Shown piece after piece: positions 9,819-19,396 of a stretch of 64,000 nt of DNA. The stretch comes from Nostoc commune NIES-4072 (GTDB lineage: Bacteria > Cyanobacteriota > Cyanobacteriia > Cyanobacteriales > Nostocaceae), in assembly GCF_003113895.1 (NCBI RefSeq), contig NZ_BDUD01000001.1, positions 6,438,792 to 6,502,791 on the forward strand, given 5' to 3'. Below the pieces are notes generated by a model. That model was given only the letters and a program-made list of their open reading frames with translations. It did no database searches and was not told where the DNA came from. A program made the translations under genes and the position numbers. Within the stretch, counting starts at the first letter, position 1; every line of letters begins with the position of its first letter.

Positions 9819-11069
9819 CTAAACTTTGATAATACCTTTTTGCTCATAAATTGGACGCATCATTTTTCTTAAAGCAGGCAACTCTCTGCTAAAAATGATT
9901 GAGCCTATCATGCAAACTATCCCATCAATTATTAAAGTGTTGGGAGCGCCAATATGACTGGCTAAAAAGCCTCCCAATAAATTACCCACGGGAATCATCC
10001 CCAAAAATGACATTGTGTATAAACTCATCAATCTCCCACGTTTGTCATCTTCTACAATTGTTTGTAAAAAGGTGTTGCTAGCAGCAATTTGGAGAATTGT
10101 ACCTAAGCCAACAAATAACATTGTAAATAAAGAGAACGGTAAAAATCGAGACAATGAAAAGGCAATTAGACCAATTCCTAAAATTGCTGGTGCTAAAGCA
10201 ATCAATTTACCAATTCCTAAGATTGTTTGGCGCGTAGTCAGATAAATACCACCAGTTAAGGCTCCAACTCCAGAAGCCGCCATCAAAAAACCTAAACTTT
10301 CTGCACCACCTTTGAGAACTTGTTCTGCAATCACTGGTACTAAAATAGTGTTTTGTAACCCCATGAGGCTAACTAAAGCTGATAGTAATAAGATTGCTCG
10401 AATGGGTGGAAAACTAAAGGCATATACAAATCCCTCTTTGACTTTTTCTAAGGGATTACCGTCAGTTACTACATTTTTCCAAGGTTTAACTTTCATTGCC
10501 AATAAAGCAGCGATTACAGCAATGTAGCTCAAACCATCAAATAAAAAACAATAAGCAGTTCCAACCCTAGCAATTAGTAAACCCCCGATCGCAGGGCCAA
10601 TTAATCTAGCACCGTTGATCATCGTGGAGTTGATAGCGATCGCATTGCCTAAATCTTCTCTACGTTCAACCAATTCTGGCACAAATGCTTGGCGGGCGGG
10701 CGCATCTAAAGCGTTAATAAATCCTTGAAACAAACTCAAGGCGATAATGTGCCATACCTGAATTACACCAGTCAGAGCTAGCGCTGCTAATGTTAACGAT
10801 TGAACCATCGCCAAGACTTGTGTACTAATTAAGGTACGATATCGAGAAAACCTATCTACAAAAACTCCGCCAAAGGGAGCTAAAAAAAAGCTAGGAATTT
10901 GACTCGAAAATCCCACAACTCCTAACATTAATGGGGAATTTGTCAAATCATAAACTAGCCAAATCGTGGCAAGTTGCGTCATCCAAGTCCCAATTAGGGA
11001 AATACCTTGTCCGGCAAAAAACAGTTGGTAGTTTCTTGACCTTAAAGCAGGTAGTAGCGGTTTTTTCAT
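9819..11069 (-). CDS. MFS transporter (EntS-like)
   Basis: 416-residue 12-TM major facilitator. The opening region MKKPLLPALRSRNYQLFFAG and the FLAPFGGVFVDRFSRYR loop are typical of the MFS_3/enterobactin-exporter-like group. Its substrate is unknown. It sits between the EmrB-like and EmrA-like genes, giving the operon two different MFS pumps, which is unusual for a simple EmrAB unit. Confidence 0.85.
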   Translation of the reverse strand: MKKPLLPALRSRNYQLFFAGQGISLIGTWMTQLATIWLVYDLTNSPLMLGVVGFSSQIPSFFLAPFGGVFVDRFSRYRTLISTQVLAMVQSLTLAALALTGVIQVWHIIALSLFQGFINALDAPARQAFVPELVERREDLGNAIAINSTMINGARLIGPAIGGLLIARVGTAYCFLFDGLSYIAVIAALLAMKVKPWKNVVTDGNPLEKVKEGFVYAFSFPPIRAILLLSALVSLMGLQNTILVPVIAEQVLKGGAESLGFLMAASGVGALTGGIYLTTRQTILGIGKLIALAPAILGIGLIAFSLSRFLPFSLFTMLFVGLGTILQIAASNTFLQTIVEDDKRGRLMSLYTMSFLGMIPVGNLLGGFLASHIGAPNTLIIDGIVCMIGSIIFSRELPALRKMMRPIYEQKGIIKV

Positions 11070-11306
11070 GTCAGCTTTGCTTTATACCAATCTGCTTTCA
11101 TAAATATCATTTCACCTCATCTCTATACGCCTGTCTTTAGATGTATGAAAATCTTATAGACAGAAAGAGGTTTTCAATCTGTTTACAGGCAATTTTAATA
11201 TTAATGATGTCCGGTTGATTATTTACTAAAACCCAAGAACCCCACCCCCAACCTCTCCCCGCAGGCGGGGTGGGTTTTTTTTATGGGTAATTTAGTGGAC
11301 ATGATA

Positions 11307-12761
11307 TTACTTGACTTCCACAGCAATTTCCGCAGACATCCCCGGAGTAATCCGTGATTCGTAGCCTTGAATGCTCTTTTGGTCGAAAACTATTTTTACT
11401 GGGATGCGTTGGACAACTTTGGTAAAGTTACCTGTAGCGTTATCCGGTGGCAATAAAGCAAATTGAGCGCCGGAAGCTGGCGAAATACTGTCAACATGAC
11501 CAACAAAGGTGTGATGGGGGAAAGCATCTAGCTTGATTTCTGCTTCTTCTCCTGGGCGCATCTTTTCTAATTGAGTTTCTTTGAAGTTCGCAACAACCCA
11601 ATAGTTGTTATCGACGATCGCCATTAATGGTGTTCCTGCTTGGACTCGGTTACCAACTTCAACGTTTTTTCTACCAACTCGTCCGGCACTGGGGGCGGTA
11701 ACGTTGGCGTAAGATAGTTGTAATTGTGCGTCTTTGAGCGCTGCTTCTGATTGGGCGATCGCCGCTTTTGCCGCTTCGTATTGGCTACGTTTGACTGTTG
11801 TATCTTGTCCGCCTGCGGTAGCTTGTTGTAATCCTCCCCTAGATGCTGCCAATTTAGCTTGGGCGTTGGTGACATTTTCTTGCGCCTGTGCTAGTTGAGA
11901 CTGGGCTTTAGCAACACCAACTTTAGCAGAGGCTAACCTGGCTTGAGCTTGTTGTACTCCCTGAAGAGCAGCGTTCCTTTGTGCTGTAGCCACATTAAAA
12001 GCGGCCTTAGCTGCATCTAACTGCTGACGAGCGATGGCACCTGATTTATACAACTGGTTGTAGCGATCATAATCTGCTCGCGCATTTTCCAAATTCGCAT
12101 TTGTTTGCGCTACCTGCGCTTGAGCGGCGGGAATCCCTGCTTCGGCTAGTCTGACTTCAGCTTGCGCTGCTGGTATCCCTGCTTGAGCTTCTTGAACTGC
12201 TGCTTGGGCTGTAGAAATTGCTGCTACCGCACTGCTGACATCACCCTGCGCTTGAGTTGTCTTACCAGTGGTGGTTTGTGAAGTTAAAGCAATGTTTGCT
12301 TGGGCGGCTTGCGCCTGTCCACGAGCATTTTCTAGGGCTGCTGCTGCTTGCTGTACCTTACTTTCATAGTCTCGCGGATCTAATTTCACTAACAATTGTC
12401 CCGGTTGCACCAGTTGGTTGTCATCCACTAGCACCTGACTTACAGTTCCGGGAATGCGGCTACTAACTTGGTGGATGTTTCCAGCAACGGTGGCGTTGTC
12501 TGTTTCCTGATGGGTGGAGGCGTATTGCCAATAGTGATAACCAAAACCACCTGCGGCGATCGCACCCACACCTAATGCTGCCAAAATTAAATTATTCGGT
12601 CTTTTCCGCTTCCGTGGAGCTTCTTTTTCTTTCTCTATCTCAGGTGTTACAACAGGTGATTCTGCTGTCACAGTTTCTAAAGTCTCGGAATCAGGAATCA
12701 ATTGTTTTTCGATAACTGGGGTTTTGTGTCCGTTGCGTCCGTTAAAAGTATTAGTTTTCAT
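11307..12761 (-). CDS. HlyD/EmrA-family membrane-fusion adaptor
   Basis: 484-residue periplasmic adaptor. A basic cytoplasmic N-terminus with low-complexity acidic residues precedes one TM helix (about 58-74). A lipoyl-like half (VSSRIPGTVSQVLVDDNQ) and a very long Ala/Gln-rich coiled coil (about 120-340) follow, then the returning lipoyl half (YANVTAPSAGRVG) and the beta-barrel. The large hairpin is consistent with docking to TolC. It is transcribed after marR and has two operator-like sites just upstream. Confidence 0.9.
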   Translation of the reverse strand: MKTNTFNGRNGHKTPVIEKQLIPDSETLETVTAESPVVTPEIEKEKEAPRKRKRPNNLILAALGVGAIAAGGFGYHYWQYASTHQETDNATVAGNIHQVSSRIPGTVSQVLVDDNQLVQPGQLLVKLDPRDYESKVQQAAAALENARGQAQAAQANIALTSQTTTGKTTQAQGDVSSAVAAISTAQAAVQEAQAGIPAAQAEVRLAEAGIPAAQAQVAQTNANLENARADYDRYNQLYKSGAIARQQLDAAKAAFNVATAQRNAALQGVQQAQARLASAKVGVAKAQSQLAQAQENVTNAQAKLAASRGGLQQATAGGQDTTVKRSQYEAAKAAIAQSEAALKDAQLQLSYANVTAPSAGRVGRKNVEVGNRVQAGTPLMAIVDNNYWVVANFKETQLEKMRPGEEAEIKLDAFPHHTFVGHVDSISPASGAQFALLPPDNATGNFTKVVQRIPVKIVFDQKSIQGYESRITPGMSAEIAVEVK

Positions 12762-12811
12762 GATTGTTAGCTTGTTTCTTCGTGCAGGAATTTGATTGAT
12801 AGTCTTTTATT

Positions 12812-12825
12812 TAGAATGCGTAGTA
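12812..12825. promoter_or_regulatory. Putative MarR operator, site 1
   Basis: TAGAATGCGTAGTA, a degenerate copy of the TAGTATGCGTACTA sequence found ahead of marR. It lies 51 bp upstream of the EmrA-like gene start. Confidence 0.55.
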
Positions 12826-12849
12826 TTTTCTGAAAAAAATTTATTTCCT

Positions 12850-12863
12850 TAGTATGCGTATTA
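12850..12863. promoter_or_regulatory. Putative MarR operator, site 2
   Basis: TAGTATGCGTATTA, one mismatch from the copy ahead of marR. It starts 38 bp from site 1, in the 160-bp spacer between marR and the EmrA-like gene, so the pump genes probably have their own repressible promoter. Confidence 0.6.
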
Positions 12864-12921
12864 TTATCTCAAAACAAATCTTCACATCACCTCCCCCGGT
12901 CGGGTGATTATGGGATCATCT

Positions 12922-13389
12922 CTAGGAGAGGTTAGCGATCACCCGGTTCAAGATTTGGGAAAACAGTTCTCGGTCAGTAAAGGAAATACCATCCATCGCT
13001 TCATCACGCACGGCTGCGGCGATTGGGGGTAAAACAGCTTCTAGTTCCTTACCTGCATCCGTTAGCCAGATTCGCCAGATGCGGCGATCGTGAGTGTCGC
13101 GTTCTCGACGCACCAAGCCGCGTTCTTCCATCCGATCTAGTACGCCTGTTAAAGTCCCCCCTACCTGTTTGAGTTTGTCCCCAATACTAGAAGTAGGTAA
13201 ACCATCCTCTTGCCACAAACAGCACAACACCAGCCAGTGAAATGGCGTAAGACCAAAGGGTTCTAGTCTGTCTGTAAACTTGCGACTGAGCAGTTGCGAG
13301 ACTAATTTGATTCTATAACCCAAATTGTATGGTGCTAGATTTTGCTGCCACGAATCTAAAGGTGGGGAGTGATTAGATGTAGAAACCAT
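12922..13389 (-). CDS. MarR-family transcriptional repressor
   Basis: 155-residue winged-helix regulator. The central wHTH (LTPFHWLVLCCLWQEDG through VGGTLTGVLDRMEERGLVRRERD) and the wing HDRRIWRIWLTDAGKEL are typical. It heads the efflux operon, and an inverted repeat lies 12 bp upstream of its start codon, which fits autorepression relieved by a drug-like ligand. The ligand is unknown. Confidence 0.92.
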   Translation of the reverse strand: MVSTSNHSPPLDSWQQNLAPYNLGYRIKLVSQLLSRKFTDRLEPFGLTPFHWLVLCCLWQEDGLPTSSIGDKLKQVGGTLTGVLDRMEERGLVRRERDTHDRRIWRIWLTDAGKELEAVLPPIAAAVRDEAMDGISFTDRELFSQILNRVIANLS

Positions 13390-13401
13390 TTAAAAAATAC
13401 T

Positions 13402-13415
13402 TAGTATGCGTACTA
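13402..13415. promoter_or_regulatory. Putative MarR operator, site 3
   Basis: TAGTATGCGTACTA, a TAGTA-N4-TACTA inverted repeat 12 bp upstream of the marR start. It is the best of three copies (see 12812 and 12850), all confined to this operon in the regions inspected. Confidence 0.65.
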
Positions 13416-13472
13416 TTATCTTATCAAGATTAATCTTTTTTAGCAATGAAAATATTCCAAAGCTAATACCAG

Positions 13473-15131
13473 CTAGGGAAGGATTTGAATTAACTGATAC
13501 TCTTTGGTTGTACCAAGGATGCGGTGAGGTCGAGATAATTTATCGGATTGGCCAGCATATATCCAAGCATAGCTCAAAACAGGTATTTGGGAAATAGAGC
13601 CTACTCGTTGGGGCTGAATAGAAAGATAGAAATTAAGTAATACTTGGGTTTTTGGGTCTATATGCACATAGTAAGTAGGATGAGATTGAAGAATTGGAGC
13701 GATCGCACTTTGTTGTAAAAAAGATTTCAAAACAGGGTTATAGTCACTTAAAAGCCCTATGCTACCCGTCATCGCCAAAGCTAACCAACAAGGAATTAAC
13801 CAGCCTGCAATCCAATAACGCGCTGTGAGAAACTTCTTGTCATAGTGGTAACGACTAATCCACACTACAGGTAAAATTAACCAACCCAAGCCCATAGCCA
13901 AACCAATAGATGCATACTTGCGGATGTCAAAACTACCCCAACTAAGAACACCAATACTCACTATTACAAGTAAAACACCGAATCCACCAAAGCCATAACT
14001 GAGATTTCGAGGAAGATTCTTTTTTGCAAAAAGGCTTAATATATTTATTTTACCTTTTTCAAGAAGTAATTGCGGCGTAATTCCTGTTTCGTAAATACTA
14101 CCTAACCAATTTAAACCCACAGATGCAAGCAAAGCTACAAACGGATAAAGGCAAAGACTATAGTGAGGAAGACGAGTACTAAAAAGGCTAAGTTCACAAA
14201 ATAGAACAAGTGGAAAGCCAACTAATATTAACTGATAACGATTAATAGGACGACGTACAGTCAAAAATAAACCTAAAAGTCCGAAAAAAGGCCAAGGGAA
14301 TGCTTTTAAAAGAATATTCCATAAATAAAACAGCCGATCATTTCTATAATTATTTTCAGAACCTAGCTGCACAACAAACTTGAGCAATTCTTCAACACTT
14401 TGATTTCCGTAGTGCAGCCAGCTTAACCACAGCCAAACACAGGTAGGGATTAAACCTACAAAAAAGCCTAAATACAAAAATGGGTTAGTAAGATGATGAT
14501 GACGGCGATGTTCCCAAATTAAATAAGGGAATAAAGCTATGATTGGCAAAAAAATCATAAAGCTTCTAACTACGAAACCTAAACCTAAACTTAAACCAGC
14601 TATAAAACTCCAAAAATAGCGATATTTAGGATATGATTCCGTTTTTATTAAAGACAAAATAGCTAAAAGTACTAATAGAACCATCGGGAGATCAGGTGTA
14701 CTTAAGCGAGAGTATTGCAGCCAGAAAAATTCCACACTTAAAATTGCCGCAGCTAGCCAACCTAATTTTTTGCCTAGCATACTTTTGCCGATTTCATACA
14801 CCAGCCATAAGCTAAAAATGCTAGCAATCATACTAGGAATACGCGCACTAATATCACTTATACCAAACAGTTTATAGAAACTGGCAATTATCCAATAAGG
14901 CCCAGGGGTTTTATGATGTGCTTTTTCCCAAGGAGTTATCCAATTACCAGAATCAAACATCAAACGCGCACGGGAAGCGTAAAGTGCTTCATCATGTGCC
15001 ATCAGGCTATTGTGCCCAGAAGTAAATAATAATAAAGGCAGTATCCAAACTAACAAACTTAAATAGGGTAATGATGCGATTAGGCGGATTTGTCGCCAAA
15101 TATGCTGTAAGAAGTGTAGTTTATATAACAT
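13473..15131 (-). CDS. ArnT/PMT-family (GT39/GT83-like) glycosyltransferase
   Basis: 552-residue integral membrane protein with about 11-12 hydrophobic segments. The first periplasmic loop carries the acidic motif HDEALYASRARLMFDSGNWITPW, which in ArnT-like enzymes includes the catalytic Asp-Glu pair. Such enzymes transfer a sugar from a polyprenyl-phosphate donor to lipid or protein on the periplasmic side; donor and acceptor are unknown here. The start is ATG. It lies 83 bp upstream of marR on the same strand but has its own stop well before the operator, so it is probably separate from the efflux operon. Confidence 0.85.
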   Translation of the reverse strand: MLYKLHFLQHIWRQIRLIASLPYLSLLVWILPLLLFTSGHNSLMAHDEALYASRARLMFDSGNWITPWEKAHHKTPGPYWIIASFYKLFGISDISARIPSMIASIFSLWLVYEIGKSMLGKKLGWLAAAILSVEFFWLQYSRLSTPDLPMVLLVLLAILSLIKTESYPKYRYFWSFIAGLSLGLGFVVRSFMIFLPIIALFPYLIWEHRRHHHLTNPFLYLGFFVGLIPTCVWLWLSWLHYGNQSVEELLKFVVQLGSENNYRNDRLFYLWNILLKAFPWPFFGLLGLFLTVRRPINRYQLILVGFPLVLFCELSLFSTRLPHYSLCLYPFVALLASVGLNWLGSIYETGITPQLLLEKGKINILSLFAKKNLPRNLSYGFGGFGVLLVIVSIGVLSWGSFDIRKYASIGLAMGLGWLILPVVWISRYHYDKKFLTARYWIAGWLIPCWLALAMTGSIGLLSDYNPVLKSFLQQSAIAPILQSHPTYYVHIDPKTQVLLNFYLSIQPQRVGSISQIPVLSYAWIYAGQSDKLSRPHRILGTTKEYQLIQILP

Positions 15132-15184
15132 TAAACTGATAAAAATTGAATGCTGCTATTTAGGTATCCTGCTGTTATTAAAAT

Positions 15185-15904
15185 ATGTTACATAGTGTTT
15201 GTGAAAAAATATCTGAAATTGCCGCAAATTTCGGAAACAGTACTCCAAAACAGAGATTTATGCAGTTAAGACCGAATCAGCGCCTGAAATTAGATGACAC
15301 AGACGATAAGCTGTTCTATGCCTATCCGCGCTTTGTTACCCATGTCGATGAAGGATTTATTCAACAGCTAACGGATTTATACCGCGATCGCCTCAAACCC
15401 AACACCCGCATTTTTGATATGATGAGCAGCTGGGTGTCTCATCTGCCAGAAGAGATACAGTTTGCCCATGTAGAAGGGCACGGACTCAACGCTGAGGAAT
15501 TAACACGAAATGCCCGTTTAAATCATTACTTTGTGCAAAATCTTAACGAAAATCCGCAGCTACCTTTACCAGATGAAGACTTTGATGCTGTTCTCAATTG
15601 CGTATCTGTGCAGTATGTACAATATCCAGAAGCAGTATTTTCTGAAATTTACCGCATCTTAAAACCCGGTGGTGTCGCAATTATCAGCTTTTCTAACCGG
15701 ATGTTTTTTGAAAAGGCGATTCAAGCTTGGCGGGAGGCTTCAGAAGCGCAGCGAGTAGAATTAGTCAAAGAGTATTTCGCCTCAGTTCCAGGATTTACAA
15801 CCGCAGAAGTTATAGCTCATAAGTCAACATTACCGAGTTTATTACAGTGGTTGGGTGCAGCTGGAGGAGATCCTTTTTATGCTGTCATAGCTTACCGCAG
15901 TTAA
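15185..15904 (+). CDS. Class I SAM-dependent methyltransferase
   Basis: 239-residue soluble protein. A methyltransferase fold is suggested by RIFDMMSSWVSHLP (motif I position, without the classical GxGxG), LPLPDEDFDAVLNCVSVQYV (motif IV) and EIYRILKPGGVAIISFSNRMF (post-motif). The substrate is unknown. No clear ribosome site precedes the first ATG; the ATG at 15260 (MQLRPNQRLKLDDTDD) begins the conserved part and may be the true start. Confidence 0.8.
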   Translation: MLHSVCEKISEIAANFGNSTPKQRFMQLRPNQRLKLDDTDDKLFYAYPRFVTHVDEGFIQQLTDLYRDRLKPNTRIFDMMSSWVSHLPEEIQFAHVEGHGLNAEELTRNARLNHYFVQNLNENPQLPLPDEDFDAVLNCVSVQYVQYPEAVFSEIYRILKPGGVAIISFSNRMFFEKAIQAWREASEAQRVELVKEYFASVPGFTTAEVIAHKSTLPSLLQWLGAAGGDPFYAVIAYRS

Positions 15905-15951
15905 GTGAAATATTCACTAGTACAATGTCTAAGCTATTGCAAGAAGGTTTA

Positions 15952-15998
15952 TAGTAAGGACTTTAGTGCTTAGAAAATAAGGACTAAAGTCCTTACTA
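15952..15998. repeat. TAGTAAGGACTTTAGT inverted repeat, copy 1
   Basis: TAGTAAGGACTTTAGT at 15952-15967 is perfectly complementary to 15983-15998, giving a 16-bp stem with a 15-nt loop. Related copies occur at 16671-16720 and 51276-51332. Confidence 0.75.
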
Positions 15999-16094
15999 CG
16001 AACTTACTTACCTACTCAAAATTAAAATACTTTTGTATATATAAAACTAATGTTTGATTTCTGAAAAATCTCAGTACAGATCGAAAAGCCTAAT

Positions 16095-16122
16095 TCCCTA
16101 CTCCCTACTCCCCACTCCCCAC
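16095..16122. repeat. Heptamer tandem repeat (TCCCYAC)4
   Basis: Four 7-bp units, two TCCCTAC then two TCCCCAC. This is a short tandemly repeated repetitive (STRR) sequence of the kind common in heterocystous cyanobacteria. Confidence 0.85.
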
Positions 16123-16175
16123 CCACATAGATAATTTCAAAAATCAAATACGATTCCTATAGATAATTTGTATAG

Positions 16176-16649
16176 ATGAATTATTGGCTAATGAAATCAG
16201 AACCAGAAGCCTATAGTATTGCTGACCTTCAACAGCAGAAAGAGACTATCTGGGACGGTATTCGCAATTATCAAGCTCGCAACTTTTTGCGCCAAATGGA
16301 TGAAGGAGACTTAGCTTTTTTTTATCACTCCAATGCTAATCCTCCTAATATTGCTGGGTTGATGCGTGTAGTGAAAAAAGATATTGCTGACCCGACCCAG
16401 TTTGAGCCAGAAAGTAAATACTACGACCCGAAATCAAGTTCCGAATCCCCTCGGTGGCAAACAGTTGTAGTGGAATTTGTTGAGGCTTTTTCTAACCCTA
16501 TCTTGCTATCAATACTCAAAGAAGAGTTTAGCGCCGAAGAGTTAATGTTGGTGAAACAAGGAAATCGGTTATCAGTGATGCCCGTCCCCGAAGCAGTAGC
16601 TTTGAAGATTCTGGCGATGAAAACCTCCTACCCATTCAAAAGTCAATGA
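16176..16649 (+). CDS. EVE-domain protein
   Basis: 157-residue protein covering a single EVE domain (PUA-like fold). It opens with MNYWLMKSEPEAYSIADL and contains TIWDGIRNYQARNFLRQM and GDLAFFYHSN, all hallmarks of the thymocyte nuclear protein 1 group. EVE domains bind modified bases in nucleic acids and are sometimes linked to restriction or RNA modification. No genetic partner is adjacent; the restriction-modification pair is 11 kb away. Confidence 0.9.
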   Translation: MNYWLMKSEPEAYSIADLQQQKETIWDGIRNYQARNFLRQMDEGDLAFFYHSNANPPNIAGLMRVVKKDIADPTQFEPESKYYDPKSSSESPRWQTVVVEFVEAFSNPILLSILKEEFSAEELMLVKQGNRLSVMPVPEAVALKILAMKTSYPFKSQ

Positions 16650-16670
16650 CACATTTATTTTGATGAGTTT

Positions 16671-16720
16671 GTAGTAAGCACAAAGCGTGCTTAAAAATCT
16701 AGGAATAAAGTCCTTACTAC
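16671..16720. repeat. TAGTAAG...CTTACTA repeat, copy 2
   Basis: Begins GTAGTAAGCACAAAGCGTGC and ends TAAAGTCCTTACTAC, a degenerate relative of the element at 15952-15998. It lies between the convergent EVE and TolC genes. Confidence 0.65.
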
Positions 16721-16727
16721 AGAAAAA

Positions 16728-18659
16728 TCAATTTTGATTCCTCTCAATTGTTATTTGCCAAGTGTTTAATGTGGTTCCTACAGTTTTATCAAGGTTCGTC
16801 AAAGCATTGAGATATTCAATAGTTGCATTAAGTTCTGCGTTTCTTGCCTCTACCAAACTATTTTCTAGACTGACAATCTCGAAAACTCCAGATCCCCTGC
16901 CTAATCTCTGTTTTTCTCTTTCTATCTCTAGTTGTCGTTCAGAAGACTCCCTGGCTTGCCCTGCAAGTTCGACCTGCTTAAAACTCAAATTAACATCTCT
17001 AATTCCGTCTGTTACCTGAATGTCTAAGCTTTCACGCTGCTCGTTCAAATTATTTTCTGTTTGCAGTAGGTTGACTCGGCTACGCTGAAATGTTTGTTCT
17101 ACTGTCAGATCACCTAATGTTTTGCTAAAAGTTAGCCCAGCTCTAACATCTGGTGTTGCGTTGTTTCCTGTATTGTCATAACTGATATTCAAACCTAAGT
17201 CCCAACGTCTGTTATTTTCTGCCTCTAACAGGTTAAGTTTAGCTATATCTTGGTTTAGCTGTGCCTGCAAATATTCCGGCTGATTTAAGAGCGCTAATTG
17301 CTTTATTTTGTTTTGATCTAAAGTAACAGGTGATGCCTTGGGAACTTCTGCTGCCACAATATTGGTATTTTGATCGATATCGAGAACTTGAAGTAAAGCT
17401 AATTTTGTTGACTGAAGACTATTTTGAGCAGCCACCAAGCTTACTTGTCGGTTAGCGATCGCTGTCTGGCTTTGGATAATTTCAACTGGTGCTAACCTAC
17501 CCGCAGCAATCAGAGCTTGGTTAATTTCTAGAATTTCTTGAGCGCTTGTCAAGGAAAGTTGCTCAATTTTCAATTGTTCCTGAGCGCGGAGTAAATTTCG
17601 GTATGCCAAAATAGCATCCGTAATGGTATTGGTCAATGTCGATTTTAAACCCAGCACATTGCTTTTTTCTGTAAGTCGAGCAGTCTTAATTGAAGCTCTG
17701 TTTACATCGACTCCACCTCCTCTCAACAGAGGTTGATTAAAACTTATCTTTGGTGTTAGAGCGTTACCTGCGAACCCAAAACTCAGTTCTCCCCCAGTGG
17801 GAATCTTCATTTTTGCCTCAAGACCGGCTTCATTAGTAGTTGTGGTTGCACTAGACTCGGATGATGCTACCGACATTGACAGGGTGGGTATAAAGTCAGG
17901 AGCAAATTTATCTTCTGCCACTGCCAGGTCTTGTCTTTGAGCTATCCTTTCAAGATATGAGTTTTTAATCGTTCTATTGTTTTGCAAAGCCAAGACAACA
18001 ATATCAGAAAGCTTTAGTGCAACTGTACCAGCATCTTGTAATGATTCCTGTTGATTTTGTTTGAGACTATTTTCAGCCTTTTTTTCGGCTTTTGGAAATT
18101 GATTCTGAGAAATTAGCGCTGCTGCTTGGGTTTGCTTTCCTTGGGTATCAGTCGTTAACTGAAAGTTGATAGGCGATTCTTCTTTGGAGACGTTTTGAGA
18201 TGGCGCTCTAATCAAGTCCTGCGGCGGCTGCTTATCATTTATTAAGTTCAAGGTTAAGAGCGATCGCGTCTGGTTGTTAAGAATCTGCTGGTTTTTTTGG
18301 CTCTGTGGTTGCAAATCAGCTACAAGTGTGCTGTACATTTTTGAAGCGTCAAGTGTAGGTTTTGCGCTGTTTGTTGGCTGTTGGCGTTCTTCGTCTATTG
18401 GATGCGATCGCGTTTTCCTGCCGTTACTAATTGGCTGATTGCCTTTGCCTTCGCTAACCATTGGCGGTTTGACTGCTGTCTCAACCCCAACAGCAGGTGT
18501 GAATATCTTCGGGGACTTAAAAATCTGGGTGAAAATACGAGTTGTACCCAGAATAACAGTTGAAGCAACGACCGCATTAAGTAAGAATAAGTTGAGCGAT
18601 CGCAAAGATAGATAAAGTTGGTTTTGAGGTTGAGAATCTTGCTTAGGTAGCTTCTGCAT
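16728..18659 (-). CDS. TolC-family outer-membrane efflux channel
   Basis: 643-residue TolC-like protein. The C-terminal 430 residues (from about 215, LKLSDIVVLALQNNRTIKNSYLER) hold the two OEP repeats with long helices (for example LRAQEQLKIEQLSLTSAQEI) and beta segments such as PKISFNQPLLRGGG. The N-terminal 200 residues are unusual: a hydrophobic segment at about 24-44 and then a long Gln/Ser/Lys-rich linker with no fold. The channel would complete a tripartite exporter with an inner-membrane pump and adaptor; candidates nearby are the ABC permease and adaptor at 20932-23608. Its divergent neighbours are two small secreted proteins. Confidence 0.85.
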   Translation of the reverse strand: MQKLPKQDSQPQNQLYLSLRSLNLFLLNAVVASTVILGTTRIFTQIFKSPKIFTPAVGVETAVKPPMVSEGKGNQPISNGRKTRSHPIDEERQQPTNSAKPTLDASKMYSTLVADLQPQSQKNQQILNNQTRSLLTLNLINDKQPPQDLIRAPSQNVSKEESPINFQLTTDTQGKQTQAAALISQNQFPKAEKKAENSLKQNQQESLQDAGTVALKLSDIVVLALQNNRTIKNSYLERIAQRQDLAVAEDKFAPDFIPTLSMSVASSESSATTTTNEAGLEAKMKIPTGGELSFGFAGNALTPKISFNQPLLRGGGVDVNRASIKTARLTEKSNVLGLKSTLTNTITDAILAYRNLLRAQEQLKIEQLSLTSAQEILEINQALIAAGRLAPVEIIQSQTAIANRQVSLVAAQNSLQSTKLALLQVLDIDQNTNIVAAEVPKASPVTLDQNKIKQLALLNQPEYLQAQLNQDIAKLNLLEAENNRRWDLGLNISYDNTGNNATPDVRAGLTFSKTLGDLTVEQTFQRSRVNLLQTENNLNEQRESLDIQVTDGIRDVNLSFKQVELAGQARESSERQLEIEREKQRLGRGSGVFEIVSLENSLVEARNAELNATIEYLNALTNLDKTVGTTLNTWQITIERNQN

Positions 18660-19396
18660 GACGAGATTAATTTAGTAGATTGTTCTGCTCGCCTAATTTA
18701 GATTGAGATTGATTTTCGGCGCTGTTTAGATAAAGCGATCGCACGTTCCGTTCATGACTTACACTTCACCTCCATCTTCTCTCTTTACGCTTGTAGACGG
18801 ATGCTGTAGGCGCGGTAAGGTAAATGAGCCGCAACTCGGTATCAAATCTTTAGACACCACCGCCACTGTCAGATTGGCGTTGTCAGATTTGTTAAGTTGC
18901 ATCGGGCAGTAGTTTAAGTTTAGAAAAACCCATTGCTGCTGTCTGAATATTAGTATTGATTTTACCCTAAATTGCTTACTTTACCTTTTGTGTAAATTTC
19001 GGAAACAAAAGTACTTTAGTTTTGAGCGCAAAAGATTATAGATTTATTAACAACCAAGTTTTAAGGAAAGCAGGAAGCCGGAGAAATTTTATACCATTTC
19101 TCCAAATATTTACCAAATATGATACCCCTAGTCCCTTTTTTTTAAAGGTCTGGGGGAATTCTGATATGCTGCAATCTTAAAAAATTTAGTATTACTATTT
19201 AGAATTAAAACTGCTTTTGGACGTTTCAAAACTTAACAAAATAAAAATATAATTCCTGTAGTTATGTTTTTAAAACAAGCTGTATTGCCTTGATTTTTTA
19301 TATTGATTGATATATAAATTGAATTAAGTAGATTAAGCATGATACTAAATCTAAACTCTTTTTTTAGCTTTTTTAGTAAATCAAACGGAGAAAGAT
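18660..19396. other. Intergenic region with copy A of a duplicated leader
   Basis: 737 bp without a gene between the tolC-like gene and the first secreted-protein gene. The first 370 bp show nothing clear. From 19038 to 19333 lies a ~296-bp block repeated at 20005-20301. Confidence 0.7.
19038..19333 (+). repeat. Duplicated leader block, copy A
   Basis: Starts ATAGATTTATTAACAACCAA and ends GAATTAAGTAGAT. Shared islands with copy B (20005-20301) include CATTTCTCCAAAT, TTCTGATATG, ACGTTTCAAAA, CTGTAGTTATGTTTT and GCCTTGATTTTTTA. It lies about 60 bp upstream of the 113-residue secreted protein gene and probably contains its promoter or a long 5' UTR. Confidence 0.85.

Noticed and set aside
11624..11875. 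83-residue frame inside the EmrA-like gene
   Set aside because: Shadow of the coiled-coil coding region; low-complexity composition and no start signal.
16171..16720. EVE gene as part of a repeat-bounded mobile unit
   Set aside because: The two flanking hairpins are a dispersed family also found at 51 kb, and there are no matching ends or target duplications.
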